64,000 nucleotides of DNA from Flagellimonas lutimaris (GTDB lineage Bacteria; Bacteroidota; Bacteroidia; Flavobacteriales; Flavobacteriaceae), in contig NZ_QXFH01000072.1 of NCBI RefSeq assembly GCF_003581615.1, positions 248,001 to 312,000 on the forward strand, in the 5' to 3' direction. Shown in pieces: positions 8,603 through 17,454 of the stretch (positions are counted from its first letter, which is position 1; each line of letters starts with the position of its first letter). Both the position numbers and the translations under genes were made by a program. A model generated the notes under the pieces. That model was not told where the DNA came from, searched no databases, and worked only from the letters and a program-made list of their open reading frames with translations.

Positions 8603-9568
8603 TTAATTTTTAAAGGAATCGATTATCTGAAGGGCTACACGGAGTGCATTGGTGCCTTGCTCCAAACTCACGATTGGGGTAGTATTATTGTTTATGGCAT
8701 CGGCAAAAGTTTCCAACTCGTCCAAAATGGCGTTGTTGACATCTATTTCAGGGTTTTCAAAATAGATTTGCTTCTTTTCTCCTTCGGCATTCTGAAGAAT
8801 CATATCAAAATCTCCAGGGTTTTCTGGAGCGTCCTTCATTTTTACGACTTCCACTTTTTTCTCCAAGAAATCAACGGAAATATAGGCATCACGCTGAAAG
8901 AAACGTGACTTACGCATATTTTTCAAAGAAATACGACTGGAGGTAAGGTTAGCTACACAACCGTTTTTAAATTCGATACGTGCGTTGGCAATGTCGGGTG
9001 ACTTACTGATTACCGAAACGCCACTCGCATTGATTTTTTCCACTTCGGAAGGCACAACGCTCAAAATCGCATCAATATCATGAATCATTAAGTCCAATAC
9101 TACGGGAACATCCGTGCCTCTTGGATTGAATTCCGCCAGTCGGTGCGTTTCGATGAACATGGGGTTCTCGATTTTGTCCTTTACCGCCAAAAATGCAGGG
9201 TTAAAACGTTCCACATGGCCAACTTGGCCCTTTACAGCATGTTTTTCGGATAATTGTAATAATTCCTCTGCTTCTTCAAGTGTATTGGTAATAGGCTTTT
9301 CTATAAAGATGTGCCTCCCTTTTTCAATGGCTTTTTTGGCACAATCAAAATGTGACAATGTTGGGGTAACAATATCAACTACATCTACAGCATCTATCAA
9401 ATTGTTGATGTTTTCGAAATAGGAATAACCAAATTCGGCGGCTACTTTTTTAGCATTGATCTCATCAGGATCATAAAATCCAACGAGTTCATATTTGTCC
9501 GATTGGTTTAAGAGCCTTAGGTGAATTTTCCCTAAATGTCCTGCTCCCAGGACACCAACTTTTAGCAT
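8603..9568 (-). CDS. Gfo/Idh/MocA family oxidoreductase
   Basis: NAD(P)-binding oxidoreductase of 321 residues. The Rossmann motif GAGHLGKIHLRLL is at the very N-terminus, and the family motif EKPITNTLEEAEELL follows near residue 95. The C-terminal half is the alpha/beta substrate domain. I chose the ATG at 9568, which places the glycine motif next to the start as usual; an upstream TTG would add 15 unsupported residues. The substrate, probably a sugar derivative, cannot be told. It is the first gene of the long minus-strand run. Confidence 0.88.
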   Translation of the reverse strand: MLKVGVLGAGHLGKIHLRLLNQSDKYELVGFYDPDEINAKKVAAEFGYSYFENINNLIDAVDVVDIVTPTLSHFDCAKKAIEKGRHIFIEKPITNTLEEAEELLQLSEKHAVKGQVGHVERFNPAFLAVKDKIENPMFIETHRLAEFNPRGTDVPVVLDLMIHDIDAILSVVPSEVEKINASGVSVISKSPDIANARIEFKNGCVANLTSSRISLKNMRKSRFFQRDAYISVDFLEKKVEVVKMKDAPENPGDFDMILQNAEGEKKQIYFENPEIDVNNAILDELETFADAINNNTTPIVSLEQGTNALRVALQIIDSFKN

Positions 9569-9682
9569 ATTACCTGTTTTTGTCAAAAATACGGATATGA
9601 TGTCAGTTTCCATAAAAATTTGAACGGAACTACGGGGATATTTGGGGGAACTTTATAAATTCGTGCCACCAGACCACAGACC

Positions 9683-10324
9683 ATGAAGGATACGCACAAG
9701 CATAGGGGAATGCGAAATAATTTGGCCGAAATTGTTGCCGCCAAGGGAGTTACGGATAAAAAAGTATTGGAAGCCATAAAAACCATTCCAAGACACTTGT
9801 TTTTGGATAGTAGCTTTGAAGACCATGCTTATCAGGACAAGGCGTTTCCCATTGGAGCGGACCAGACCATTTCACAGCCTTATACCGTTGCTTTTCAGAC
9901 AGAGTTATTGGAGGTTGAGCCCAATGCCAAAATATTGGAAATTGGCACGGGAAGTGGATATCAAACAGCAGTGTTGTTGCATTTAAGAGCGAAGGTTTAC
10001 ACCATTGAGCGTCAGTTGGAATTGTTCAAGACGACCCGATTGTTCTTCAATAAAATGCATTACCGTCCCAAAAAAATGATTTTTGGCGATGGGTATAAAG
10101 GATTGCCAGAAGAGGCTCCTTTTGATGGAATTATTGTAACCGCAGGCGCACCCGAAGTACCAAGACCGCTTTTGTCCCAGTTAAAAGTAGGGGGTAGGTT
10201 GGTAATTCCTGTTGGAGTGGATGAGCAAATTATGACCTTGTTCGTCCGAAAATCTGAAAAAGAATTTGAAAAAAAGGAGTTCGGCTCTTTTCGATTTGTT
10301 CCTTTGTTGGAAGACAAAAACTAG
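9683..10324 (+). CDS. pcm: Protein-L-isoaspartate O-methyltransferase
   Basis: SAM-dependent methyltransferase of 213 residues that starts repair of isoaspartyl residues in aged proteins. SAM motif I is [15 protein letters not shown]; the family stretch [16 protein letters not shown] precedes it, and [17 protein letters not shown] and GGRLVIPVG follow. The stop TAG lies in the palindrome CTAG at 10321-10324, which on the other strand is the stop of smpB. Confidence 0.95.
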   Translation: MKDTHKHRGMRNNLAEIVAAKGVTDKKVLEAIKTIPRHLFLDSSFEDHAYQDKAFPIGADQTISQPYTVAFQTELLEVEPNAKILEIGTGSGYQTAVLLHLRAKVYTIERQLELFKTTRLFFNKMHYRPKKMIFGDGYKGLPEEAPFDGIIVTAGAPEVPRPLLSQLKVGGRLVIPVGVDEQIMTLFVRKSEKEFEKKEFGSFRFVPLLEDKN

Positions 10325-10782
10325 TTGTTAAAGCTCTTTTTGATTCGTGATAGGTTCCGCTTGTTATCCCTGTCTTTAATAGTTTCTCGCTTGTCGTAGA
10401 GCTTTTTACCCTTGGCCAGACCAATATTCATCTTGGCCAAACCTCTATCATTGATAAAAACCTTGAGCGGAACAATGGTGAGGCCTGTAGTGGCAACCTC
10501 TTTTTGAAGCTTTTTTAGTTCACGTTTGTTAAGCAACAATTTACGTACAGCCTTTGGGGCATGGTTAAAATGACTTGCATGGCTGTATTCGTCAATCTGC
10601 ATGTTGACCACAAAAAGTTCACCTTTGTCATTGAACTCACAAAAACTCTGGGAAATGGAGGCTTTGCCCAATCGGAGCGATTTTATTTCGGTACCACCCA
10701 AAACAATACCTGCCGTGTAGGTATCCAAAATCTCGTAATCAAATCGAGCTCTTTTATTTTTTATGTTGATATTTTGCTGCAT
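10321..10782 (-). CDS. smpB: SsrA-binding protein
   Basis: tmRNA-binding protein of 153 residues needed for trans-translation rescue of stalled ribosomes. Diagnostic stretches are [22 protein letters not shown] near the N-terminus and [18 protein letters not shown] near the C-terminal tail. I used the ATG at 10782 rather than the upstream TTG. No ssrA gene was found in this window. The gene ends in a shared CTAG with pcm. Confidence 0.96.
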   Translation of the reverse strand: MQQNINIKNKRARFDYEILDTYTAGIVLGGTEIKSLRLGKASISQSFCEFNDKGELFVVNMQIDEYSHASHFNHAPKAVRKLLLNKRELKKLQKEVATTGLTIVPLKVFINDRGLAKMNIGLAKGKKLYDKRETIKDRDNKRNLSRIKKSFNN

Positions 10783-10862
10783 TGTGGACAAAAATATGAA
10801 CTCTTTGCCAAGAAAATTGTAATGTTATGCTAGATTTTACGAATAAGTACAAAAACCAACTC

Positions 10863-11606
10863 ATGAAAAGACTTTTAGTAGCCTTAACCTTGGTGTTTGC
10901 CATTGGTTGTAAACAAGAATCGAAGAAAACAATTACTGTCCAAGAAATCGTAGATCAATCTATCTCCGATAGTGGAGGAAAGGGTTTTAATAACCATAAA
11001 GTTTCTTTTGATTTTAGGGATAAGCATTATGTTTCTGAAAACATTGATGGTCAGCGTGTTTTTAAACGAATATCCGATTTGGACTCCACAACCATTACCG
11101 ATGTGAAGCGGGGAGATGATTTTGAGCGATACATTAACGATTCCCTTACGATGGTTCCGGATACTATGGCTGTGAAATATGCCAACTCTATAAATTCCGT
11201 TCACTACTTTGTACGCTTACCCTATGGGTTAAACGACGGAGCTGTAAACAAAAAGTTTTTAGGCAAGGAGACTATAGCGGGTAAAGAATATTACAAAGTA
11301 AAGGTAACTTTTGATCAACAAGGAGGAGGTGACGATTTTGACGATACTTATCTATATTGGTTTGATGTAGAATCCTTTAAACCGGATTACTTAGCGTATG
11401 ACTTCCATGTGAATGGAGGCGGGCAACGCTTTCGAAAAGCATATAACGAACGCTACGTAAACGGTATCCGATTTGTGGATTACGAGAATTACAAGCCCAA
11501 AGAAGGAGATTCAGATATTTTAGAAATTGGACAATTGTACGATAAAGATGGTTTGGAGCTATTGAGCAAAATTGAACTCGAAAATATCGCTGTAGAAAAA
11601 TATTAG
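10863..11606 (+). CDS. Secreted lipoprotein resembling DUF6503
   Basis: Predicted envelope lipoprotein of 247 residues. The start at 10863 gives MKRLLVALTLVFAIGC, a signal peptide ending in a lipobox cysteine. The body is beta-rich with GGKGFNNHKVSFDFRDKHY and RYVNGIRFVDYENY; it resembles the flavobacterial DUF6503 family, whose function is unknown. It may fold like LolA-type lipid-binding proteins, but that is only a guess from the repeated strand pattern. The stop overlaps that of the next gene on the other strand in TTAG (11603-11606). Confidence 0.8.
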   Translation: MKRLLVALTLVFAIGCKQESKKTITVQEIVDQSISDSGGKGFNNHKVSFDFRDKHYVSENIDGQRVFKRISDLDSTTITDVKRGDDFERYINDSLTMVPDTMAVKYANSINSVHYFVRLPYGLNDGAVNKKFLGKETIAGKEYYKVKVTFDQQGGGDDFDDTYLYWFDVESFKPDYLAYDFHVNGGGQRFRKAYNERYVNGIRFVDYENYKPKEGDSDILEIGQLYDKDGLELLSKIELENIAVEKY

Positions 11607-12139
11607 TCCATTTTTAAGCGGATATCTGTTGGTACCCCATCAATTATCCGAACAATAAAAAGACTACTGTTATCCGTATCGTCCATTTGGTCGTACTTTT
11701 CCATTCCAATTACTTTATTTACCATCACAGGGGTAGTATTACTATGCCCTACTACCAATACATTTTTACCTTCGTTTACTAGTTTAAACTCTTCCATATC
11801 TATGGCACGTGGGTCGTAGTACTCGATATCGATGTCTTTTTTTATTGATATGGGGGCTGCCGTCATCGAAGTACGCTCATAATTGGTGGAGTAAACCTTG
11901 TCCAAAGGAATTGGGTCGAACACTTCGGCCCACCGAATGGCCCTATCCAATCCATTTTGGTTGAGTTCAGGATCTCGGTTTTCTGGGTCGGTCCTATCCT
12001 TTTCGGCATGTCTAATAAAATAGAAGGTGGAAATGATAGGGTCTTCTGCAATTTTCGTATCTTTTTTGCAGCCGATACTTCCAACGAGTATAATTGCAAG
12101 GGCAATTAATGGTTTAATGGTTCGTATAGTTCTTTTCAA
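11603..12139 (-). CDS. Histidine phosphatase family lipoprotein
   Basis: Phosphoglycerate-mutase-like phosphatase of 178 residues with an N-terminal lipoprotein signal ending LVGSIGC. The catalytic RHA motif is in FYFIRHAEKDR and the second active-site His in VVGHSNTTPV. It should sit on the periplasmic side or in the outer membrane, unlike cytoplasmic SixA. The substrate is unknown. Divergent from the PorP/SprF-like gene, with only 58 bases between starts. Confidence 0.85.
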   Translation of the reverse strand: MKRTIRTIKPLIALAIILVGSIGCKKDTKIAEDPIISTFYFIRHAEKDRTDPENRDPELNQNGLDRAIRWAEVFDPIPLDKVYSTNYERTSMTAAPISIKKDIDIEYYDPRAIDMEEFKLVNEGKNVLVVGHSNTTPVMVNKVIGMEKYDQMDDTDNSSLFIVRIIDGVPTDIRLKMD

Positions 12140-12197
12140 AGTTCCCGTGTATTTAATATATCAGCTTAAAAGTAACATTTAATTTTTATTTTCTCGT

Positions 12198-13649
12198 ATG
12201 CGTAAGTTTCTGGTTTGTTTATTCGCTTTGGTAATTTGTTCGCTGAGTTGGGGGCAGGAACTTGTTTTGCCATCTGATTTTAGGCAACATTCATTGACTC
12301 AGTTTAATGCCAGCTTGTTGAATCCGACCTATGCTTTGGATTGGAACAATCCTAACTCTCTCTCGGTTTGGACCCGCTGGCAATGGCAAACCATAGATGG
12401 CGACCCCACGTCCATTTTTGCCAATTATACGCATCAACTTAATGAAGCTTCAGTGGCATCTGCAGGCTTTTTACAGCACAATACAGGAATATTTCTCTAT
12501 ACGGGTGGAAATTTAACCTTTGCTCAAACTTTTCAATTGGATGAAGGTATTCACCTAATGGCAGGACTCAACACGTTTGCATTTCAACAAACCGTTGCCG
12601 ATGAGCAGTATATACAAGGAGATGGGATTGACCCTGCTGCATTGGAGGATTTTGAAGGTTTTAAGGTTCAGTTTTCCCCAGGTTTACGTTTACTCGTCAA
12701 CCGTTTTAGCGCTGGTTTAGCATTTGAGAATGCCATAGGTTTTAATGTTTCTGGGAACAATGGGGAAAGCATGGAAAACTTTCAGAGTGTTTTAGGAACC
12801 TTAAGTAATGATTTTCCTGTAATAATTTCAGATGGGTTGGGTGATAGCTACGTGCGCCCCGTGTTATATGTTAAATCAATTCCCAATGGAGATACTCAAT
12901 TTGGATTGAACGGATTGTTTTCCACATCAAAATTTTGGATTCAAGGGGGGTATAATAGTTTTTATGGAGTTTCCGGAGGGTTGGGAGTTACGGTATCCAA
13001 TACATTTTCTATAGGTGGACTTATGGAGTTTGGAACGGATACGTTATTGAGTGAAGTAGACCCCACAATAGAGATTATTGCTTCGTATCACTTTGGAAAA
13101 ACAAAATTGAAGGAGAAAGAAATATTGCCCGAAGAACCAGAAACTTTGTTGCCTGAAAAAGAAGTTGAAGAAGAAGAGCCGAATAGACTGGAAGAAGAAA
13201 TTGAACAGCAAAGAATAGAGCAGGAGCAAAGAGAACTTGAAGCGAGAAGACTGTTGGAGCACGAAAAGGATTCTTTGGCCGAAGTGCAAAGAATTAGAGA
13301 GCAATTGGAACTTCAGCGAAAAAAGGATAGCATTGAACGTCTTCAAAATCAAAAAGTGGAAGTGAGGCCCAATGAACGATATGAGGAGGTTGAAAATGAG
13401 GAAGGACTGGAACCTGGATTCTATTTGATTGCCAATGTGTACGGTACCAAAAAGTACTTCGATAATTTTATGAAGACACTTAGGGAAAAAGGTTTGGAGC
13501 CCAAATCATTCTACAGAAGTTTCAACAAGTACAATTATGTGTATTTGGAGCGCTACAATACCATGGACGAAGCCAGAAAGGCTCGAGACAGCAAGTTTTT
13601 TGGAAAATACGCGGACAAGACCTGGATATTTAGGGTAAAAGGGAATTGA
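12198..13649 (+). CDS. PorP/SprF-like outer-membrane protein with coiled coil and SPOR-like tail
   Basis: Protein of 483 residues. After a signal peptide ending SLSWGQ, residues 20 to about 300 match the PorP/SprF family of type IX secretion and gliding proteins, with the typical start DFRQHSLTQFNASLLNPTYA and repeated beta-barrel strands. A Glu/Arg-rich segment of about 90 residues follows, likely coiled coil. The last 75 residues (GFYLIANVYGTKKYFDNFM to the end) resemble a SPOR-type domain. Classic PorP/SprF proteins are about 300-330 residues and sit next to large gliding adhesins, which are absent here. A peptidoglycan-linked envelope role is an inference. Confidence 0.8.
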   Translation: MRKFLVCLFALVICSLSWGQELVLPSDFRQHSLTQFNASLLNPTYALDWNNPNSLSVWTRWQWQTIDGDPTSIFANYTHQLNEASVASAGFLQHNTGIFLYTGGNLTFAQTFQLDEGIHLMAGLNTFAFQQTVADEQYIQGDGIDPAALEDFEGFKVQFSPGLRLLVNRFSAGLAFENAIGFNVSGNNGESMENFQSVLGTLSNDFPVIISDGLGDSYVRPVLYVKSIPNGDTQFGLNGLFSTSKFWIQGGYNSFYGVSGGLGVTVSNTFSIGGLMEFGTDTLLSEVDPTIEIIASYHFGKTKLKEKEILPEEPETLLPEKEVEEEEPNRLEEEIEQQRIEQEQRELEARRLLEHEKDSLAEVQRIREQLELQRKKDSIERLQNQKVEVRPNERYEEVENEEGLEPGFYLIANVYGTKKYFDNFMKTLREKGLEPKSFYRSFNKYNYVYLERYNTMDEARKARDSKFFGKYADKTWIFRVKGN

Positions 13650-13650
13650 T

Positions 13651-14247
13651 TTACTTTTTAAGCTCCTGTTTCACCAAATGTTCCAGATATGCAACGGTAT
13701 TCATCAAATATTTTCGGTCTTGGGTCATGGTGCTCATGGCAACGGCTCCCTGAATCATAGTAAATAATTGCTTTGCAAATTGTAGTGGAGGAACAGGAAG
13801 GCGAATCTCTTCTTTATTGGCGCCATTTTCCAAAACGAGAGCTATTTTCCCCTCAATTTCCTTGATGGTTTCCTTGACGGCAGCGGCTAATAATTTATTA
13901 TTGGCATGTGCATCTACACCAACATTTAATATAGGGCATCCACCTAATGGAAGTGTGAAAATATCATACTGTTTATAAAAACTCAATAGGGAAAACAATT
14001 TATCGAGTGCTTCAATGCCAATTTCCAATTTATTGTCGATGGCTTCGAGCAATAAGTTCCTATTGTACTCAAAAGCAGAAAGCGCCAAAGCTTCTTTATT
14101 TTCAAAATTACCGTAGATGGCACCTTTCGTGAGGCCTGTGGCTTCGGTAAGGTCGCTCATACTGGTACCCACATAGCCATGTTTATTGAAAATAGGGGCT
14201 ACAGTCTCAATGATATAAGCTGTGGTCCTTTCTGCTTTTTTGGTCAT
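13651..14247 (-). CDS. TetR/AcrR family transcriptional regulator
   Basis: Repressor-type regulator of 198 residues. The N-terminal helix-turn-helix is in GYVGTSMSDLTEATGLTKGAIYGNF, typical of TetR, and the C-terminal ligand domain is of the YcdC/TetR_C type. No obvious target operon is adjacent apart from the M19 dipeptidase gene ending downstream of its promoter region. A perfect dyad at 14294-14309 lies 47 bases upstream of the start and is the best operator candidate. Confidence 0.92.
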   Translation of the reverse strand: MTKKAERTTAYIIETVAPIFNKHGYVGTSMSDLTEATGLTKGAIYGNFENKEALALSAFEYNRNLLLEAIDNKLEIGIEALDKLFSLLSFYKQYDIFTLPLGGCPILNVGVDAHANNKLLAAAVKETIKEIEGKIALVLENGANKEEIRLPVPPLQFAKQLFTMIQGAVAMSTMTQDRKYLMNTVAYLEHLVKQELKK

Positions 14248-14293
14248 TGTAGTAAAAGGTTGGTATTGGTGGAAACTAAGATATAAAAAAACA

Positions 14294-14309
14294 AATACCC
14301 TTTGGTATT
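14294..14309. promoter_or_regulatory. Candidate TetR operator
   Basis: AATACC-CTTT-GGTATT is a perfect inverted repeat with 6-base arms, centred 55 bases upstream of the tetR start in a gene-free gap. Its size and place suit autoregulation by the adjacent repressor. Confidence 0.5.
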
Positions 14310-14427
14310 AAAATAAGCAAAAGGCTCTATTTTAACAGGTTTCTTATGTTTTGAAATAAAAAAAAACACTATTGGCAAAGCTATTTTTCAAGCGGTAAAA
14401 TGGTTGAAAAACAAATTCATTCCTTAA

Positions 14428-15492
14428 TTACGACCAAACTTTTCTCAGGAAGTTAATGAAGTTTTGATTCATTATTTTTTCAATATCGGAACTACTATAC
14501 CCTCTTTTCTCCAATAAATTTGGAATTTTTTGAAGGTCGGCAATGGTCTCTAGGTCTGCTGGACTCTGTTCTTTTCCAAAAGCGCCGTCAAGATCGGTTC
14601 CGATGCCTACATGGTCGCAGTTTCCTGCCAATTGACAAATGTGATCAATGTTATCGACTGCAATTTCCAGGGTCACATTCATTCCTTCTGGTGTTGATTT
14701 TCCTCGAACCCAATTGGGAACCATCATCCAGGCATCCAAAGCCACACCGATTACAGCATCCCTGCGGATAAGTTCCTTGATTTGCTCATCGGAAAACTGA
14801 CGGTTATGATTTACAAGCACTCTACAATTGTTGTGGCTGGCCCAAACGGGACCGTTGTAGACCTTCATGGTTTCCCAAAAGCTTTTGTCGCACAGGTGGG
14901 TTGCGTCCAATATAAGATTGAGTTCCTCCACTTTTTTGAGCAATTCACGACCCTTCTGGCCAATCCCACCTACGGAATCCGTTCCGTGCGCGTAAACACC
15001 GGGTCCATAATGTGCTGGACCAATTGCTCTTAGCCCTGATTCATGAGATTTTTCCAAGTAGCTTATGTCCACAATGGAGTCGGCACCTTCTAAACTTAAA
15101 ATATATCCAATGGGCTTCTTGGGCTCATTGCTTTTCCAAAGTTCGATATGATTTTCCAAACTTTCAATGTCCTTAATTTGAACCATTTCGCCAGCATCTT
15201 CCATAGTTTTGTACCACGCCAATTGACCTTGGGTCTGTGCCCAAGCTTGATGCTGGGAATTCCAACCAGGTATTGGACTGCCTTGTTTTACGAAACGAGC
15301 AATTTGTGTGGCCATGCACAATCCAATATTGCCTTTTCGCATGGCTTGTAAGGAAACAGTATTCTTCGCACGGTCAGGTTTGTCGGTCATTCCCTCCTCA
15401 CGTTCCCTTATTTCGGACACGGGCAGGGTAAGGTCGCGATTCCATTCCAAGGCATTCATAGCCAAGTCTAAATGCGCATCAAATATGAACAT
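14428..15492 (-). CDS. Membrane dipeptidase, peptidase M19 family
   Basis: Zinc dipeptidase of 354 residues. The metal-site motif FDAHLDLAM is at the N-terminus; LDATHLCDKSFWE, WASHNNCRVL and the C-terminal GIGTDLDGAFG are family hallmarks. M19 enzymes hydrolyse dipeptides, including ones with a D-residue at the C-terminus. No signal peptide is present, so it is probably cytoplasmic. It follows ridA by 8 bases and a GntP permease, which suggests uptake and breakdown of an amino-acid compound. Confidence 0.9.
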   Translation of the reverse strand: MFIFDAHLDLAMNALEWNRDLTLPVSEIREREEGMTDKPDRAKNTVSLQAMRKGNIGLCMATQIARFVKQGSPIPGWNSQHQAWAQTQGQLAWYKTMEDAGEMVQIKDIESLENHIELWKSNEPKKPIGYILSLEGADSIVDISYLEKSHESGLRAIGPAHYGPGVYAHGTDSVGGIGQKGRELLKKVEELNLILDATHLCDKSFWETMKVYNGPVWASHNNCRVLVNHNRQFSDEQIKELIRRDAVIGVALDAWMMVPNWVRGKSTPEGMNVTLEIAVDNIDHICQLAGNCDHVGIGTDLDGAFGKEQSPADLETIADLQKIPNLLEKRGYSSSDIEKIMNQNFINFLRKVWS

Positions 15493-15500
15493 ATGCTTTT

Positions 15501-15968
15501 TTAGGGGTGAAGTTCAAAAATGGCTTCAATTTCAACAGTAATATTGTTGGGAAGCATCATACCTACGGCACTCCGTGCTCCGATACCATGTTCTTTTCCA
15601 AAGACATCCGCCATCAATTCACTAAAACCATTGATTACATAGGGATGTTGCCCAAAATCTGGAGTACAATTTACCATTCCCAATACTTTGACTATTCTTT
15701 TGATTTTGTCCAAATTCCCAAAATGGGTGGTAATGGTAGATAGCATCGTTAATCCAACTTGTCTAGCCGCTAATTTAGCTTGTTCTTCATCGAGGTCATC
15801 GCCAGCTCTTCCCTTAATTAATGAGCCATCGGGATTAACAGGGCCTTGACCTGATACGTACAAAAAGTTATCGACCACTAAAATAGGTCGGTAAACGCCC
15901 GCAGGTGGCGGAGCAGGGGGTGGTTGAAGGTTTAAGTCCTTCATTCGTTGGGATGGTGATTTATCCAT
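15501..15968 (-). CDS. RidA family protein
   Basis: Enamine/imine deaminase family protein of 155 residues, about 25 longer than classic RidA because of a Pro-rich N-terminus. The fold motifs are FLYVSGQGPVNPDGSL, and near the C-terminus the active-site Arg and Glu in ARSAVGMMLPNNITVEIEAI. RidA removes reactive imines made by PLP or flavin enzymes acting on amino acids. It lies between a GntP-family permease and an M19 dipeptidase, apparently in one operon. Confidence 0.9.
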   Translation of the reverse strand: MDKSPSQRMKDLNLQPPPAPPPAGVYRPILVVDNFLYVSGQGPVNPDGSLIKGRAGDDLDEEQAKLAARQVGLTMLSTITTHFGNLDKIKRIVKVLGMVNCTPDFGQHPYVINGFSELMADVFGKEHGIGARSAVGMMLPNNITVEIEAIFELHP

Positions 15969-15980
15969 AGGTTTATATTC

Positions 15981-17294
15981 TTAAATTATGCTATTGATTA
16001 CCAAGACTCCGATAAGGCCCATAACACCTACCAAAGTTTCCATTACGGTCCATGTGGAAAGCGTTTCCTTAACTGACAAGTTGAAATATTCCTTGAACAT
16101 CCAAAAACCTGTATCGTTGACGTGGGAGAGCATTAAACTTCCGGAACCGATGGCCAATACCATCAATTCTGGGCTTGTACCCGTGCCCGAGGCCAACGGG
16201 AGTACAATTCCGGCTGCGGTTAGTCCGGCTACGGTAGCTGATCCCACACTTACACGTATGGCGGTGGCTATGAGCCAAGCCAATATCAAAGGTGACACGC
16301 TTGAGCCTTTAAGGCTATCGGCGATATAATTACTTACTTGACTATCGATCAAGACTTCTTTTAAAGCTCCAGCTCCTGCAATAATCAAAAGAATCATCGT
16401 AATACTGGAAACCGAAGCGGAAAGCGAATTCATTAAATCTCCCATTTCCTTGCCTTTGGCCAATCCTAAGGAATAAATAGCAATGAGCACGGATATCAGC
16501 AATGCAATAACAGGATTACCGATAAAGGTTAGTATGTTTTGTAGTAGTCCTTCTTCCAAGAATTGTTCTGCTCCAATTCCAATTCCAATAAAGATTATAG
16601 GAGAAAGTGCAGTTAAAATACTAACTGCTGTCGAAGGCAATTCCTCTTCGGGTATCGGTTCGGCATTATAAAATTCTTTTAAAGGTTTGGCCTCAATTTT
16701 TTTAATGGTACGGGCAAACAATGGACCTGCCACTATGATGGCAGGAACAGCTACAATAAGTCCGTACAATAATGTTTTTCCAATATCAGCATTGAACATC
16801 GCAGCAATGGCCGTTGGAGCAGGGTGGGGCGGAAGGTATCCGTGTGTAACCGATAAAGAGGTGAGCATTGGTAATCCTACATATAGCAAAGGTAGTCCTG
16901 TCGAAAATGCTATGGTAAAAACCAAGGGAATCAAAATAACGAAGCCTACGGAGTAGAACATCGGTATTCCCACGATAAAACCAGTGACCACCATTGCCCA
17001 TTGGACATGTTTAATCCCAAATTTGGCTACCAATTGCGTGGTAATTTGTTGCGCAGCCCCGCTATCGGCAACTAATTTTCCCAACATAGCTCCAAGTCCC
17101 AAAATCAGAACCAGAAAACCTAAAGTGTTTCCGATGCCCCGTTGAATGGATTGTACTAAACTTTCCAGTTCCATTCCTTGAAAAATACCTACAAAGAGGC
17201 ATACAATAATGAAGGACAGGAAGGCATTGAGTTTGAATTTGGCAATAAGCAAGAAGAGCAGTAAAATACCTAGAACGGCAATGATTAGCGGCAT
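15981..17294 (-). CDS. GntP family permease
   Basis: Inner-membrane symporter of 437 residues with 12 or more hydrophobic segments. The family stretch GLPMLTSLSVTHGYLPPHPAP and the repeated GLTAAGIVLPLA and LMLSHVNDTGFWMFKEYF are characteristic of GntP, a family that includes gluconate carriers and the D-serine carrier DsdX. Because it heads an operon with RidA and a dipeptidase and not with gluconokinase, an amino-acid-type substrate is at least as likely as gluconate. Confidence 0.88.
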   Translation of the reverse strand: MPLIIAVLGILLLFLLIAKFKLNAFLSFIIVCLFVGIFQGMELESLVQSIQRGIGNTLGFLVLILGLGAMLGKLVADSGAAQQITTQLVAKFGIKHVQWAMVVTGFIVGIPMFYSVGFVILIPLVFTIAFSTGLPLLYVGLPMLTSLSVTHGYLPPHPAPTAIAAMFNADIGKTLLYGLIVAVPAIIVAGPLFARTIKKIEAKPLKEFYNAEPIPEEELPSTAVSILTALSPIIFIGIGIGAEQFLEEGLLQNILTFIGNPVIALLISVLIAIYSLGLAKGKEMGDLMNSLSASVSSITMILLIIAGAGALKEVLIDSQVSNYIADSLKGSSVSPLILAWLIATAIRVSVGSATVAGLTAAGIVLPLASGTGTSPELMVLAIGSGSLMLSHVNDTGFWMFKEYFNLSVKETLSTWTVMETLVGVMGLIGVLVINSII

Positions 17295-17393
17295 ATTTAG
17301 AGTTTGGTTTTGAAGCTAAAATAAGGATTTAAATATAATAGGCATTCATTGTTGCGAATTTCTAAGGATATGGTTTAAGATTGTGAAAGAAAT

Positions 17394-17429
17394 AAAAAAC
17401 CTCTCCCAAAAAGTTATGGGAGAGGTTTT
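17394..17429 (-). terminator. Terminator after clpB
   Basis: CTCTCCC and GGGAGAG form a 7-bp GC-rich stem with a 10-base loop, extended by A/T pairs. On the minus strand a T-tract follows, 25 bases after the clpB stop. Confidence 0.85.
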
Positions 17430-17454
17430 CCTGACTGAAATTTATTTTGACAAC

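Noticed and set aside
15981..17294. Gluconate uptake system with gluconokinase
   Set aside because: The kinase gene is 13 kb away in another operon, and the permease neighbours are amino-acid genes, so no such link is claimed.
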